From: Tillandsia leiboldiana
Taxonomy: Eukaryota > Streptophyta > Magnoliopsida > Poales > Bromeliaceae
Direction of reading: 5' to 3'
Length of the DNA: 64,000 nucleotides
Assembly: GCA_029204045.2 (NCBI GenBank)
Contig: CM055066.1
Coordinates: 3,688,239 to 3,752,238 of the forward strand
Shown: positions 10,130 through 24,226 of the stretch, piece by piece
Layout of the letters: every line of letters starts with the position of its first letter
Numbering within the stretch: the first letter of the stretch is position 1
The notes under the pieces: generated by a model
What the model saw: the letters and a program-made list of their open reading frames with translations, nothing else
What the model was told of the DNA's origin: nothing
The model's database searches: none
Translations under genes and position numbers: made by a program

Positions 10130-10640
10130 CACGTGGCAGCCGCTGATTGGCCGGCGCACGCGTCCCGGTCCACGGAGAGGAGCGCTGGTGCAGTGGACCA
10201 GGCGGGAAGCCACGTAGCGACTCCGGATTGGCGGGCGCAGGGTGCTCGGTTCACGGGAGAGCGCGGGGTGTACGGTGGACGGGAGCGGGGACACGTGGCA
10301 GCTGTTCATTGGTTCGGTGCGTGGTCTTGGCGCACGCGGGGGTGCGCGGGCAGGCCGGGCAGGTACGCGGGCAGGCGCGGGGGTGCAGGCTAGTGGTGTG
10401 CCATGTGGCAGGGTTCTACTGGTTGAGTTTTGGACACGTGGCAGTCTGTGGTTCGTCGTGTGCACGGAGTGTGTGCACCGGGTGCAGCGAGCACGGGGCG
10501 TTGACACGTGGCGCGCGGGGATTGGGCGCGTCACTATGCGCGTACGGCGGGGCAGGTGGCGTGGCAGCGGGGGCGGCTGGCGTGGCGGCCACGGCGCCGA
10601 CGTGGCGCACGCGTGCGCCACGTGGCGGCCCGCCATTGGC
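10130..10640 (+). promoter_or_regulatory. array of G-boxes paired with CCAAT elements in the LTR
   Basis: Perfect CACGTG hexamers occur at 10130, 10302, 10435, 10505 and 10619, with near matches CACGTA at 10211 and CATGTG at 10402. Most are in the context ACACGTGGC and are followed 10-16 bp later by ATTGG (10146, 10227, 10318, 10521, 10634), the reverse of CCAAT. The array lies about 250-750 bp upstream of the TATA box. In plants ACGTGGC is the core recognised by bZIP G-box/ABRE factors; binding here is inference. Confidence 0.6.
10600..10623. repeat. perfect 24-bp palindrome overlapping the last G-box
   Basis: The half-site ACGTGGCGCACG is followed directly by its exact reverse complement. 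The flanking bases at 10599 and 10624 do not pair. Confidence 0.9.
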
Positions 10641-10883
10641 GGGCGCCACCTACTGCGTTGACCCACGCAGGCCACGCGGCAGGACGGGAGCGGCCGAATC
10701 CGCTGTTCCCTGTTCGGGGACAGGTGTCGCGCCCGAGTTGGCCCGGGCACTGTGCGGATGGGGGCGGGCCGCGCTTGGGCCGTTGGGGCGGGCTACTGTT
10801 TGGGCCCGGTTTCGGGGCCCGAAAGATTCGGGCGCCCGAAACCGGGGACACAGCGGGTATTTTCCCAATTGTTGGGTTGGGCC

Positions 10884-10890
10884 TATAAAT
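10884..10890 (+). promoter_or_regulatory. TATA box of the solo LTR
   Basis: TATAAAT in the context GGGCCTATAAATACCTCCTC, followed by the pyrimidine-rich CTCCTCTCCCTCTTTCTTCC, a typical plant core promoter arrangement. Transcription would start near 10915. Confidence 0.6.
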
Positions 10891-12417
10891 ACCTCCTCCT
10901 CTCCCTCTTTCTTCCCATTTTCCGAGCTTTAGAGAGGGAATGAGAGGGAGAGCCCTATATGGAACTTGTTCCCCTTGATGTTCTTGATCTCGTGGTGGAT
11001 CCCCGGAATTTTTGGAGGCTCGGCAACGGCGATACCGATTTTACAGTTCGCCTCGGTTTTTAGCCCATTTCGGCTCATTACCGTCACAGTTCAGTCAAAA
11101 TTTAACTGTGGGCAAACCAGGAGGAATTTTTGGGCAATTTCTTCGACAGCGCTTTCCTAAGAGGTAAGGCTTCGATTTTCGTGTTGATCACTTCACTCCG
11201 TTTCGCAGTTTTGGCATGGTTCCCGAGGCATTTTTGACCCCCCTTTTTCTGTGATGGATTCTGGACAGCACCGGCTTGTTCGATTTATATCTTGGCCTAG
11301 GAGCATCGGATCAAGGCGTTTAAGGACTCGATTTTGATCTACTCGTCGCGAGGAACACAGTGGTGATTTTTCTAGGATTTTTGGAAATTGATTCGAAGGT
11401 GATAATTAAGCTTTTCTTGGACTGTGTGCCACAGGATTTTTGGTTATGTGGCGTTGCGCTTACCGCGGTGTTTTATTTGTAACTTGATCTACAGGTATCG
11501 GATCGGAACGTGCGAGTACTCGTTTCGATCGTATCGACGCGAAGATCACAGTGGTTATTTTTATGGATTTTTCAGAGGACTGCAGAGAGGTGAAATTTAG
11601 CAATTTTTGGGGTTGATTTTTGGACAGCAAGTATTTGTGCATTTTTGGGATTAATTGTGCGCTGTTTGGATTACCGTGCAGTGTGCCGTGATTATCTGGT
11701 GCTAGAGGACAGCGGGCAGCGAGAGGTTTCTTTTGGTGTTGTGCGCGCTTTTCGAGGTGGGTGATTGTTGCATACCTCAGCTTCTGACTTGCTCACTAAG
11801 TTTATTAGAGAAGCCCACTATTGAACATATTGATTGATTACCATGCATGATTGACTGATATAAATGTGAGCCTATCATTTGAGATTAATTCTGCGGATAT
11901 AGCATGTTGGGAATATTATTGGGATAATATTATTGTTGGAACATGATCATTGGGATATTTTAATAGTGATAATTAACATGCCATGTTAGCACATAGATTT
12001 TATGAAGGTTGGTTAAATGGACTAATTATTGGGACATGATGACATATCTATGTGCGGGTACCACTTTGGGATTTATTATGGATCAGGGATCATATACATG
12101 TGTAGTTGGCTGATGATTTTAGCATGATGGTTATATCTTTGTGAAATTACTATTTGATACACATGTGGAACTGTTATTTGTTATTCCCTCTTTCATCTTG
12201 CATGAGGACTTTTGCATGCTTGTATGGACATCTAGATAGGCCACTATTTTATTGCTACACTATCATATTGGGATTTGACTTAGGAGAAACCATGATTGTT
12301 TCCTTTCTCCTTCTTATTTATACTTTTGAGTCATGTTGCTCGGGTTCGAGCAGAGGTTTGGGATAGTGTAGCCGGGACCTTAGGGTCAGAGACAGGGTGT
12401 ACTTGATGTTGGATTTT

Positions 12418-12605
12418 TGGGTTATTGCGGCAACCGCGGACAGTATGCGGTTGACCGGATATTGATTATTTACCCGATTGTGGATTGTGGGTTATTGTGG
12501 TAACCGCGGACATTAGGCGGTTAGCCAGATGTTGATTACTTTATCAGATTTTGGGTCTTGTGGGGTGTTGCGGCGACCGCGGACATTAGGCGGTTGACCG
12601 GATGT
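12418..12605 (+). repeat. three tandem ~70-bp units in the LTR
   Basis: ACCGCGGACATTAGGCGGTT with a following GACCGGATGTTGATTA recurs at about 12430, 12500 and 12575, the first copy slightly diverged. Confidence 0.85.
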
Positions 12606-13693
12606 TTACTTATGCATCAGATTGGGTATCAGATTTCTCTAGTGGATGGTGTTTCCCACTTGTTGAGTACTATTGCATCAGATCGGGGTTTCATTAGTGG
12701 ACGGAGTTTCCCACTTTGATCATAGTCTTGATCCAGTCCTGCTATTGTGAGACATTGGTTACAGAGATGCTTGATACAGAGATACTTTACTCGTGTGGGT
12801 CGCTCCTCTCGAGTGCCACTCTGGAGTAGGCTTTAGACCGTGACCAGTGCCGGTCAGTTGGAGAGTTGTGAGTGCTGATTGGGATTTCGAGCCTTATGTG
12901 CTGGTCCCCTATTGAGTTATTGAGTTCGACAGCAGAGCAGGCAGTACCAGTTTTTACTTGTGACTAGATTGGGTTTATTTGGTCACATACTGTTTCCTGA
13001 TGCATTCATACAGTCATTTCTTTCGGTATTGCATTTAGAGGCATACTAGTGGTAGTTTCCCCTTTTATTCAGCAGTTCTGTTTACAGCTTTACCACTTAT
13101 TCCTTTTCTTGCATCTGGTAGACTTAGTGGGTACGCCGGAGTTTGAGGCTTTACCCACAGGGGGAGGCTACTGGTTTACTAGTGGTTCTCACCTTCATTG
13201 TTGTTTTCCTCTTTTCTTTCCCCCTGTTTTGCAGAGTCTTCTGCGGGAGTTGCTGATCTTTCGGTCGCTGTTCGAGGCGAGGGAGTCACGAGCTAGATCC
13301 ATACCGCCCGAGGAGTGTAGCTGTATCCCCTGGTTGGAGTTTCCTTGTAGCTATCAGCTAGTTTTTACTGTTTACTTTGGAGAGGAATCTTTTGTATTTG
13401 GAGAGACTGATGTACTATAGTTTTAGTTTGTCTCCCTTTTATAGTTGAGAGGTGCTATACTGAGGACATTGTATGATGATTATCTGTATTTGAGGAGATA
13501 GATATTGTACTCTATTTCATGTTGTACAGTGATTGGATTTTATTTTACAGTATTTTATTTTCGCTCTGATATTTGCGTAGATATAGCACTATCTTTTGCA
13601 GGTTAGACGCTTCACCTATGCGGGATTTTGTATAGGTGGCGGATCTGTTGGTGAGCACGGGTCGCAGTTTCGACCCCGGGGCGTGACATTAGC

Positions 13694-13958
13694 TATCCAA
13701 AATAATTTTTTAGGAATAACTTGCACGCTCTTGTGACATTGCAAATTTAGGGCCTAATTAATTTTAGCTTCTTATATCTGTGATTTGTTAGATTAACATA
13801 TTTACTAATAAAATAATTTATTTTATTTTTAAAAAATAAATTAAAATTAAATTGAATTTGCCGTCACACACATTTGATCGTCATACTCTTCATCTACTGA
13901 ATACTGGATGTTACAAACTTTTTCAATAAACTTTAGCACTATTGTAAGCAAGCAGCAC
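13694..13958. other. no gene seen
   Basis: AT-rich spacer between the solo LTR and a solo TRIM LTR. No coding or element ends seen. Confidence 0.5.
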
Positions 13959-14114
13959 TGTGACATCCCAATAGTCCTACAATGGATGAAAATGAAATTG
14001 TAATTGGGTATATAAAAGATATGGACACTAATAATAATAATAAATGAACTTAAGCATTTTGAGCTGTGATTTGGACCCAACGAATTATTATTATTAATGG
14101 ACCAGATCGTTTCA
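13959..14114 (+). mobile_element. solo TRIM LTR (family B)
   Basis: TGTGACATCCCAATAGTCCTAC ... GACCAGATCGTTTCA matches the full LTR at 30819-30971 over its length, including GGGTATATAAAAGATATGGA and AATAATAATAAATGAACTTA. Flanks AGCAC and AACAC are a target duplication with one mismatch. No second LTR or PBS follows. Confidence 0.8.
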
Positions 14115-14211
14115 AACACCTAAATAAGTCTCCCCTCCCCTTAATCGAAATTACTAATTACATAGCTAGTTTATAGCTAAATTTGGTTGCTTCTATTGCA
14201 TACAATATTTA

Positions 14212-14504
14212 GGATAAATTACACTATTGGTCAACTATGAGATGCTGACATTTTGGTTCTCAAAGTTTTGAGTTCTGACAATTTCTGGCTCAAACATTAG
14301 ATTGATGACACAATAATAATTAAAATATTATATTATTTTTGCATCAACGATGTGTTACTGTTCCGTCAACTAAATTGGACTGTAGGACTTGATTACAACA
14401 TTTCAAAAAATTCTAGTAAAAAGTTATAACAAATCAAATTTTGGAGAACTAAGCATCACACATCTCATAGTTTGAGGACCAATTTAAAAGTGTAATTTAC
14501 CCTA
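14212..14504. mobile_element. foldback MITE, ~293 bp
   Basis: The left end AGGATAAATTACACTATTGG with GTCAACTATGAGATG is the reverse complement, with changes, of the right end CATCTCATAGTTTGAGGACC with AAAAGTGTAATTTACCCT. The terminal inverted repeats are about 50 bp. A related copy frames the TRIM in HSDH intron 2 (30772-31597). Confidence 0.65.
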
Positions 14505-14888
14505 TAATATTATATAGCGTCAAAAAACACACATACAAAAAAAAAAAAAAAAAAAATGCATTTTATTCTAATTAACATATTTAAAAAGACAATAAAAATT
14601 GAATATAAACTCATTTTATTCTTCAATATTCTTGATGTTTAATCATCATAACTATAAAGAAAAAAATATCATTTTCTTTTATGATTCAAACTTACACCAA
14701 ATTGTATGCAAAATATAGGATCAAAATAGGTGTTCAAAGAACCTACTAAACTGCTTGGTAAATTTTAGAAAGTCAAATTACTAAAATGAAAAGTCACTGA
14801 AAGTTCAAGTGGTCTTTATAGTTTTTTTTTTTAAAAAAAAATAATAAATATAAAATAAAATATTCATAAATCCAAATATTAATAATAA

Positions 14889-14929
<41 letters not shown>

Positions 14930-15071
14930 GAATCCTCTCCACAAGCATAGGCAGGTTACTGGGTGGGAAACAATTAAAACTCACCTAACATAATAATGGG
15001 GTTGAGCCCACTAATCAACAATTATAAAATAATTTATGATTTTTATTAATTACATGTCCATCATACGGTGG

Positions 15072-15115
<44 letters not shown>

Positions 15116-15325
15116 GAAGTCACCTGCCCTTCAAAATAGTTAATGGTGGGACCCACCTGACATCAAACAGAACAGGCCACCAATAATTGGGAGAGAGATA
15201 AGTGGAATAATTCCTTCAAAATCCATTTTTACATTTGATATATAAAAATAGGAGCGAATGTATTCACGTATTAGACGCAACTAGCACATGACTACTGGTC
15301 TGGTTAAGAACTAAAAGGTGTGAAT
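14505..15325. repeat. AT-rich spacer with (TTA)n and (GAT)n microsatellites
   Basis: Poly(A) at 14538-14556, (TTA)n at about 14891-14930 and (GAT)n at about 15068-15113. No gene or paired element ends were found. Confidence 0.85.
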
Positions 15326-15742
15326 TAGGGTGGCAATTTAGCTCGCTAATCGTGAGTCAGCTCGTGTGCTCGATATCGAATCACTCGTTTAGTAAATGAG
15401 CCGAACACGAGCCGAATTTTAAGTTCGTTTAATAAACGAGCCGAACATGAATTAGGGTCAGCTCGTTCGTGTTCGGCTCGATAACAGCTCGAATATATAT
15501 ATATATTTTACTATTTAGCTTTTAGGCCATCAATTTTTTATAAATTTTAATTATTAGATTAAAATTTTAATTTTGTAATTGTTTTTCAACTTTATACCTA
15601 ATAGTAAGAATAAAAATTAAATTTATTGTTCGCGAGCCAGCTCGTGTTCGGCTCGTTAATAAACGAGCCGAACACGAGCAAAAAAACGAGCCGAACACGA
15701 GCCGATCCCAGCTCACTCGTGTTCGGCTCGTTGACACCCCTA
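15326..15742. mobile_element. 417-bp hAT-type MITE
   Basis: The termini TAGGGTGGCAA and TTGACACCCCTA are near inverted repeats. Flanks GTGTGAAT (15318-15325) and GTGTGAAC (15743-15750) match at 7 of 8 bases, fitting the 8-bp duplication of hAT elements. The body has many copies of CGAGCCGAACACGAGC in both orientations around an AT-rich centre. A remnant of the same family is at 39406-39570. Confidence 0.8.
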
Positions 15743-15957
15743 GTGTGAACCTAGCTCGAAGATTGTGCTAGAGGCTCGAATCAATCCAAAAGTTTAGATT
15801 GATAACTATTATTCTTTACAGAGAACTCTCGACCACGTATTAGCTTGGCTGGGTGCCCCACTGAACATTATTGTATCTCAAGTGAACTACTTTTGGATCT
15901 AAGAATTGATGATGCATGCTTTACCAAATTTGCCTATCAAGTCCTTTTGCACCTATC

Positions 15958-16318
15958 ACATTTTTAGAATTTAAAATAATTCTATATATAAAATATAAGA
16001 GGATTAAATTTTTGAATCCAGTCATAGTATTTTGGTTGGTGCGTGCTTAGACTCAAAATATTAAAAAAATTAAGCGTATTAGAATTAGAGTAGTTTTAGA
16101 ATGAATGACTTACTGAAAAGTTGAAGCGTCATATATATAGTTGGTGTAAGAGTCAATCACCAACCGAAAATATAAGATAAATTTTGACTGAATTAAAGTT
16201 ATACAGTGAGCTAAATTTTTTAATCCGACTATAATATTTTGGACGGTAATTAAATCCAAAAAATTAAAAAAATTAAGTATACTAGAATTAGAATAGCTCT
16301 CGAATGGAGAGCGTGACA
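15958..16318 (+). mobile_element. degenerate TRIM (family A)
   Basis: Two decayed LTRs (about 15958-16131 and 16170-16318) match the reverse complement of the LTR at 8118-8295, sharing AGTAT(T)TTGG and TTAGAATTAGAGTAG-like blocks. Between them GAGTCAATCACCAACCGAAA at about 16150 corresponds to the sequence just after the TRIM primer-binding site. No clean target duplication was found. Confidence 0.65.
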
Positions 16319-18043
<1,725 letters not shown>

Positions 18044-18618
18044 CATGAAATCTCTTTAATCAGGGAGCATGGTTGCTTACATGAAGTTCTTGGTTGAATT
18101 GTATGGTTAGCCTCCCAAATTTTTGCCAAAGTATATATAAATTTTGGTCTTCACACTTTTATGTTAAACATCAAACACCTAAAATTTCCTCAAAATATTT
18201 TACAATAATTAATCCTTTTATTTATTTACTATTAAACAAAGATTATCGCACCAGCATCCAATTAATGTATCCTTTCATCAAATACACCATGCTTCCCTCG
18301 GCGCTTTTCTTTATTTAAAAATTGACAATTGGATTCAAAGTATGGAACTAATGGATGAATTACCCATGGATTCATCTGCATGAGGTGCAAATAGATAATA
18401 ATTTCTTATCGAAAAATTATTTTGGATGTCCAACATCGATCCAATTAATCGACTTAAAAGTTTGCAAACCAAATTAAAACTCAACTTAAAATTTAGAGAG
18501 TGGTGTAATTTATCATATAATATATTATTCTTCCTGAAAACATCAGGATTAATTTCTACTCAAAAAGGTACATAAAAGAGGCTACATATATAATCACAAT
18601 CTTAATACATTTTTATAA

Positions 18619-18619
<1 letters not shown>

Positions 18620-18671
<52 letters not shown>
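18620..18671. repeat. (AT)n microsatellite just 3' of the FLZ stop codon
   Basis: About 26 AT units ending 30 bp beyond the FLZ stop codon, so within its likely 3' UTR. Confidence 0.9.
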
Positions 18672-18673
<2 letters not shown>

Positions 18674-18700
18674 CAATGTGACAAATCCAAGTTTCTTCTC

Positions 18701-19770
18701 TCATTGATGCAATGAAGAGTTTCTCTTTGTAAGATCATCGTATTGCATATGTCGCTCTCGGCATTCGGCACTACAAAAGGCACTCTCACCCCTGCAATAA
18801 TAATACATGCCATTAAAACATAAATATTAAACGTTACAAATAATTTTAGTATCAATTTTATCTCTTTTAATAATCATAATATATGTCACTAAAACAAAAA
18901 ATTTTTGTAGTGAAATCAAGTATACATCTATTAGATTTTTTTAAATAAATATATATATATATATATATATATTTTGCAGATAAAAAAAAGGGAATATATG
19001 TTTCATGATTTCTAATATTTTTTTTACTTTTCTTATTTGATGATGTAAAATAACAAATAGAATTATGTGATATAATGTTGTTTAATTCTTTGTTCTAAAA
19101 ACATGGAGGATTTTAGTGACACAATTAGTGCAAAGTGAAATAGTCATGTTAATTTCAGACTTAAGTTAATGTACAATTCTACCCTTAAATGAAGTTAATT
19201 TACATGAATTAATATTCAAAAATTAAAGAGAATTTTGTTGAGTTACACAAGATATATATATATTTGCTCAAAAAGAAAAAGAAAAGGAAACCCAAAAATC
19301 ATGAGAAAGAATGAATTTAACTACCAATAGTGCAGCTACATTTGAGCAACTATTTAATTTCATATCACTCATGGAATTATATATATATAGCCTATAAAAG
19401 TTGAAATTAAATTGATTAAAATCATATTTATTGCACTTTTTGTTTATATTTCAGCAATATATATATGAAATGATGAGTGAGCAAATTTAATGCACCTGTA
19501 AATGTAGATGTCGCGTTCTAATCCAAGGGGGCGCCCACAAGCTCCACAAGAGTGCAGGAAATCGAGCGGTTGCGAAAGCTCTTCGACCTTGTTCTCACCA
19601 TCTTTTTTTATGGACTTTGATTCTGTAGAAGTCGAGGCCGCATCGCTGCATATCTTGTTCTTTCTACTTTCATCATGATGAGTCTCAGTTCGAACCTCAT
19701 GCGCGATCTCTCCTTTACTCGTCGTTCTCGTCATCGCACGTGGACGTTTTCGATGAGAAGACTCCGACAT
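18701..19770 (-). CDS. FCS-like zinc finger (FLZ) protein, 2 exons, 121 aa
   Basis: Exon 1 is 19770-19496 and exon 2 is 18791-18701, with a GT-AG intron of 704 bp in phase 2. The N-terminal 70 residues are basic, Ser/Thr-rich and low in structure. The FLZ domain spans about residues 71-112: FLHSCGACGRPLGLERDIY, then YRGESAFCSAECRERHM encoded across the intron, giving Cys75, Cys78, Cys98 and Cys102 (C-x2-C-x19-C-x3-C). FLZ (DUF581) proteins are plant-specific and bind SnRK1 kinase subunits as scaffolds in sugar, hormone and stress signalling; that role is family knowledge. The intron at the domain's DIYIYR|G position agrees with the family. The start is the first ATG of the open frame. No other gene lies within 4 kb on either side. 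Confidence 0.88.
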
Positions 19771-19860
19771 GCTCGACCGATCGATTAGAGATGTAGAAAT
19801 CTAAGCTTAAAGCCTCTCAACATTGAAGGCTCTCCCAAGTGTTAGCTTATATATGTGATC

Positions 19861-19870
19861 TTATATATAT
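19861..19870 (-). promoter_or_regulatory. possible TATA box of the FLZ gene
   Basis: Read on the minus strand, TATATATAAG lies about 91-100 bp upstream of the FLZ start codon. The area has other TATATA runs, so the assignment is weak. Confidence 0.35.
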
Positions 19871-22800
19871 ACACCATTTTCTTAGGTAGTGAGAGTGCAT
19901 GAATAAGAGATCGAAATAGGACAAAGTTGTTGGTGTGCTTTAATGAGAACATATAATTTACCTTTTACCTTTTACCTTTTTCCATATCAAGGTAATTAAA
20001 AGAGTGTTGGGAAGGTTCATGTTCCACACTAGGGGTGATGAATGTGATGTAATTTGTAGCTTAAAAAACAAGCATGAGGGTGTAAAAGCAGTGTAATTTT
20101 GTCATTATTAATTTAATCACATTTTTGTGCTATCACTAAGCCTTGTGACATTTTTGTATGTTGTATCTTATGGTACAAGCCACGAATGACGTCGCAAGAC
20201 GGTATCGAAACGAATTAAAGAAGCGTACAAGTTAGTTCGAATCGATGACCAAGCGACGTGGAATTGTTTTAAAGCGTTGTTTTCATGAGAAGAAATATAT
20301 GGAGAAGTTCTTGGATTTGTGGTTGAGCACTCATAAGAATAGTTGTCTCAATAAACCCTACCTATTTTTGATGAATTATATATTGCAAAGTCAACTAAGT
20401 TTAGAGTCATATTGTTGCCACAATCTTTTTCATAGAAAGATTCTTTTGATTCAAATCATTTTAAGTACTCTATAATATTTGGCAAATCTTTTTCATTGGA
20501 AGCTTCTTTCGATTCAAATCCTTCTATATACTGTTTGAATGTTTGACACAATTAACACTTGTACAATTTATTGGTAACACTACCATTATTAAAGAAAGCA
20601 ACATTAGTTCTCCCTTTTTAGCTAAAGATAGGGATTTGTGATAAATAATTGGTTTTTTTGTATAGATGTGCCTCGAAGAAATTTGATTATCGGTTTCAAT
20701 TTTATGCTCCTACCTAATTCGCCGACAGCTATATAGTACGACAAAATTTGAAAAAACGTTTTGAAAAAAAAAAAAATAGATATTTGTGGCGGAAGTGGAC
20801 AAATTAGATAAGAAACCTCTGAATTATATATTGGTTTTCTTCCTTTTTGCCCTAGAGGCGATATGCATGTGCAAAACTACTATAACATTATTCTTTCTTT
20901 AATCATAAAGTAAAAATCTCTCTCTTTCGTCCGTGATTTTTTTTCCTACAAAAATTATTTTACATAAATCCTTGCGTTTTTATTTTCTGTCGTGCATCCT
21001 ATATATGGTTTGTTTACTTTGTGATTACTATTTTTCGTTTGTGTTTGTGCGCTTGTCGTAACATTTTTTAAGGACATGGAATAATACAAAATAAAGTTAA
21101 ATAAAGTTAATTATTTTACTCTCACCAATAGTACTAGACAATGATAATTAGTTGTCCTAAGTTGTTAATTAATAAATTTGTGACTATGGTTGTTGCATCT
21201 CCACACACCTATCAACACTTTAAAAAAAAAAAAACACCTGAAGATTATTGTTCTTGAATTAGTTGGAGAATACCATAATCTTAATCAAGCATAACATCTG
21301 AGTTCAAGAGAAATTTAGTTTTTTTGTTTTCCTTAAATAAAACTTCAAGAGAAATTTAATTTTTTCTTTTTCATAAATAAAGCTAATTCATGAGAAATTA
21401 TTGTTTAGACCTAATCCATGATGTTTCCCGCGAACCTAAAATCCACTCGATATGATCTACAATCTCGAAGGAGAATTTGGATATGGAAATCCAAATTCTT
21501 GGTATTTGGTTTGCATTTGAATCGGGCTACTATAGTTGGAACAGAAGGAGACCCAACTTTAAACAAAAATTAAGTAAGATTACCTTCCTAAACATTTTTT
21601 AAACAGATTTTATTTTATTTATTTTTTTTTCTACAATATTAGAGGTCCTCTCAACTACATGCAACCAAACATACCGATCCCCCGACACCGATCTTCTGCA
21701 AAGAATCGGTAAGTAAGCATGGAAAGCTAAATTGTTATCCATCAGCGAAAACCACTGATCCCCGATCCCCCCTAATAACTCGGGGGATCAGGGAGCAATA
21801 CGTATATTCTACTACACTCAACTAAACAAAATATTTATAGTTATAAATGCATCACCGACTGTACTATACAAACGTTTTATCTAAACGTCATGCAGCCGAA
21901 AAAGAAAAAAAAAAAAAAATTCAGTGGTATTAAAATAACTATTGTTAGTTACATGAGGCTATTATTAGAAATAATAATTTTTAATATACAAATAATTTAG
22001 ATGTTGTAAATTATATCTAATTAATGACTTACAATTTACTTTAAAACCACCATATTTGAGTACTATTGTTTGGTATGAAGATTACTGCTACATGTTCTTC
22101 AAAATGCTGCCTTACTGCATTCCCCTCTTTTTTTTTTCCTTTTTTTTTTTTTTTCTCTTTTACTTTTCTTTTTTTTCATTTGAAAAAGTTACTTCTTGAT
22201 CCTTTTCAAATAAATTGTAATTATTTTTATTGATATACATAATGTGAATTAATGTCCTATATATTTATCATAATATTAACAGCTTATAAAGCATGCATTT
22301 CTATAAAATAGAAAAATATATACTATTATAAGTAAACATAGCAACATATATATAATAAAAATAAATAAATAAATAAAAATAAAAAAATAAAAGAGGGAGA
22401 TAAGTTGAAGAGGTTCCTGAGTTGATGTTTTAACAAACTCTAATGTATCTCAATCTACAACCAATCAAATATTTGAAAAATAAACTTAGTTGGAATAAAG
22501 GCCCCATTTTTCTCCAATCATTAATCAATGCTTTTATAGTCACAACGTGTCACAGTGCCGTACCCTATTATTTTATTTTATTATAAATTAATAATAGTTA
22601 TAAATTTGCATCTCTACAAAAATGTAAATTTTCATGTTACTGTTAAATATAAAATATATAAATATTATTTTTTAATAATTTAAATTTTTAAAGTATAATA
22701 ATGTTATATTTATATGGTATTAGAATAATTGGTTCTAAGTTCAAGTCCATTTCGAGTCCAGGAGTCCAGGACAGAGAGTATTTATTATATATATATATAT

Positions 22801-23330
22801 ATTTTGTTAAGAGAAATGTAACATGCTATTCGTTTTATTTTTAAAATAAATTTAATTGAAAATATAAAGCAACTAGGCTTCGAACTTGACTCGAGTTTAG
22901 AATATCAACTATCAAGTTCTTTGCTATTTGCGCTAGAGATGGTTGATTGTCTTTTATATGATTGTAAAATGAAAACACATGTGCAAGTACATATGTAGGT
23001 AAAAATTTCCTACTTGGGAAAAAGAAATTTTAGTTAACTTTGTGGATATGATACATCAATACCAACTTACTTTTAAAAATTTTGAAGTTGCTAGTAGACA
23101 TCTTATTATCAGGTCCCTTCAAAAACCTGTAGAAAAATACTATCTAAGAAATCAGAAACCTAAAGCCATATTTTTTCAAAAGCATATACGGAGATTCGAA
23201 CTCTTAACCTTCTGAATAGCTTTCTAGCTGGTATACTTAATAAAATTTAGCTAGAAATGTGAAGCATTTAGACTTTAAAATTGAAATTTTAAATATCAAC
23301 CACCAAACTCTTTATCACTTGTGTTATGAA
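19871..23330. other. FLZ upstream region and intergenic DNA, no gene seen
   Basis: AT-rich, with poly(A)/poly(T) runs (20765, 21908, 22120-22180). A GC-rich hairpin at 21759-21794 is listed separately. I recognise no coding sequence or paired element ends. Confidence 0.5.
21759..21794. repeat. 36-bp GC-rich hairpin
   Basis: TCCCCGATCCCCC at 21759-21771 pairs with GGGGGATCAGGGA at 21782-21794 with one mismatch, around a 10-base loop. It stands out from AT-rich surroundings. It is not followed by a T run, so a terminator-type reading has no support. Confidence 0.6.
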
Positions 23331-23339
23331 CAATCGAAC

Positions 23340-24226
23340 GAGAAAGAAATTAAAATTAAATATATAAGAATCGAAGACTCTAATAATGATAACTGGAGTT
23401 AAATATTTTGAACCGATAGTTTGGACTCAATTAGTTATTATTGTTAGTTGGTCGAATCGTTATATTTGAAATCAAGGCCGAATATTAATTGAAAGTGTGA
23501 GAGTTAAATATTATGCGCGACAAAATACTACACCATGGACGCGGTGGGAGTCACTTCTAAAATCTTATTGTTTTATAATTTTCATCTATACGTGTGATTA
23601 GGTTTGACCGTTATTTCATCTGTGTGATTGAATTTGAACCTGACAAAGACATCAGAGCTCAACGAGAAAAAGTCTGTATGTGACGATTTAACTCGCTAGT
23701 AATAATAACTCATTCGATCCAAACCATCAATCCAAAATGTTTAAGTCAAATTATTATTACTATGATACCAAATCACAATCTTGTTACCATCCGATATAAA
23801 ACTATTAGGATGTCATACTAATAATCCCACCACCTCTAAAATCTTATCGTCCGATAATTTTGATCTATATGTATGATTAAACTTGGGCCTGCCTCATCAC
23901 CCGGTAATTTTGGTTTATGTGTATGATTGAATTTGAATATGAGAGTAGCAAAATCTCAACAGAAAAGTCTATGACGCTCAAATAGTCCCACATATAATGA
24001 ACAAGAGATTAGGTATATTAAATTCAGGGACCTCAATGAGACAGCCCATAATGTTCCAATAACCTCACATAGGATGGAAAAAAACAAAAGGATTATGATT
24101 GGATTGGATATATAAAACTCAAGAACCCTAATAATAATAAGAATAACTAATCTTAAATATTTTAGTCCTATTGTTTACGATTTATACCCAATAAGTTATG
24201 ATTACTATTGGGTCAAATTGTTACAC
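23340..24226. mobile_element. cluster of decayed TRIM (family B) remnants
   Basis: At 23380-23475 an LTR-like stretch in plus orientation is followed by a relic of the PBS region ending TTGAAAGTGTG. At 23681-23765 a fragment lies in minus orientation (TGTGACGATTTAACTCG). At 23970-24036 there is a truncated LTR start. At 24037-24226 a nearly full LTR runs from TGAGACAGCC to AAATTGTTACA, with TAATAATAATAAGAATAACT in the middle. All are well diverged from the copies at 30819 and 35988. Confidence 0.6.

Larger units (their letters stand above)
9802..13688 (+). mobile_element. 3.9-kb solo LTR of a Ty3/gypsy-type element
   Basis: The element starts TGTGATGACCCGGATC and ends CGACCCCGGGGCGTGACA, the terminal signatures of Del/Tekay-type and related gypsy LTRs. 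It is flanked by TTAGC at 9797-9801 and 13689-13693. No gag or pol coding, primer-binding site or second LTR is present in the 3887 bp, so it is a solo LTR left by unequal recombination. It contains a GC-rich upstream block (10040-10860), a TATA box (10884), and transcribed-type sequence with short tandem repeats. Open frames of up to 260 codons in the GC-rich block overlap on both strands and have no recognisable domain. Confidence 0.85.

Noticed and set aside
10028..10932. Open frames of up to 261 codons on both strands
   Set aside because: GC-rich LTR promoter sequence. No domain, overlapping frames, composition of random GC-rich DNA.
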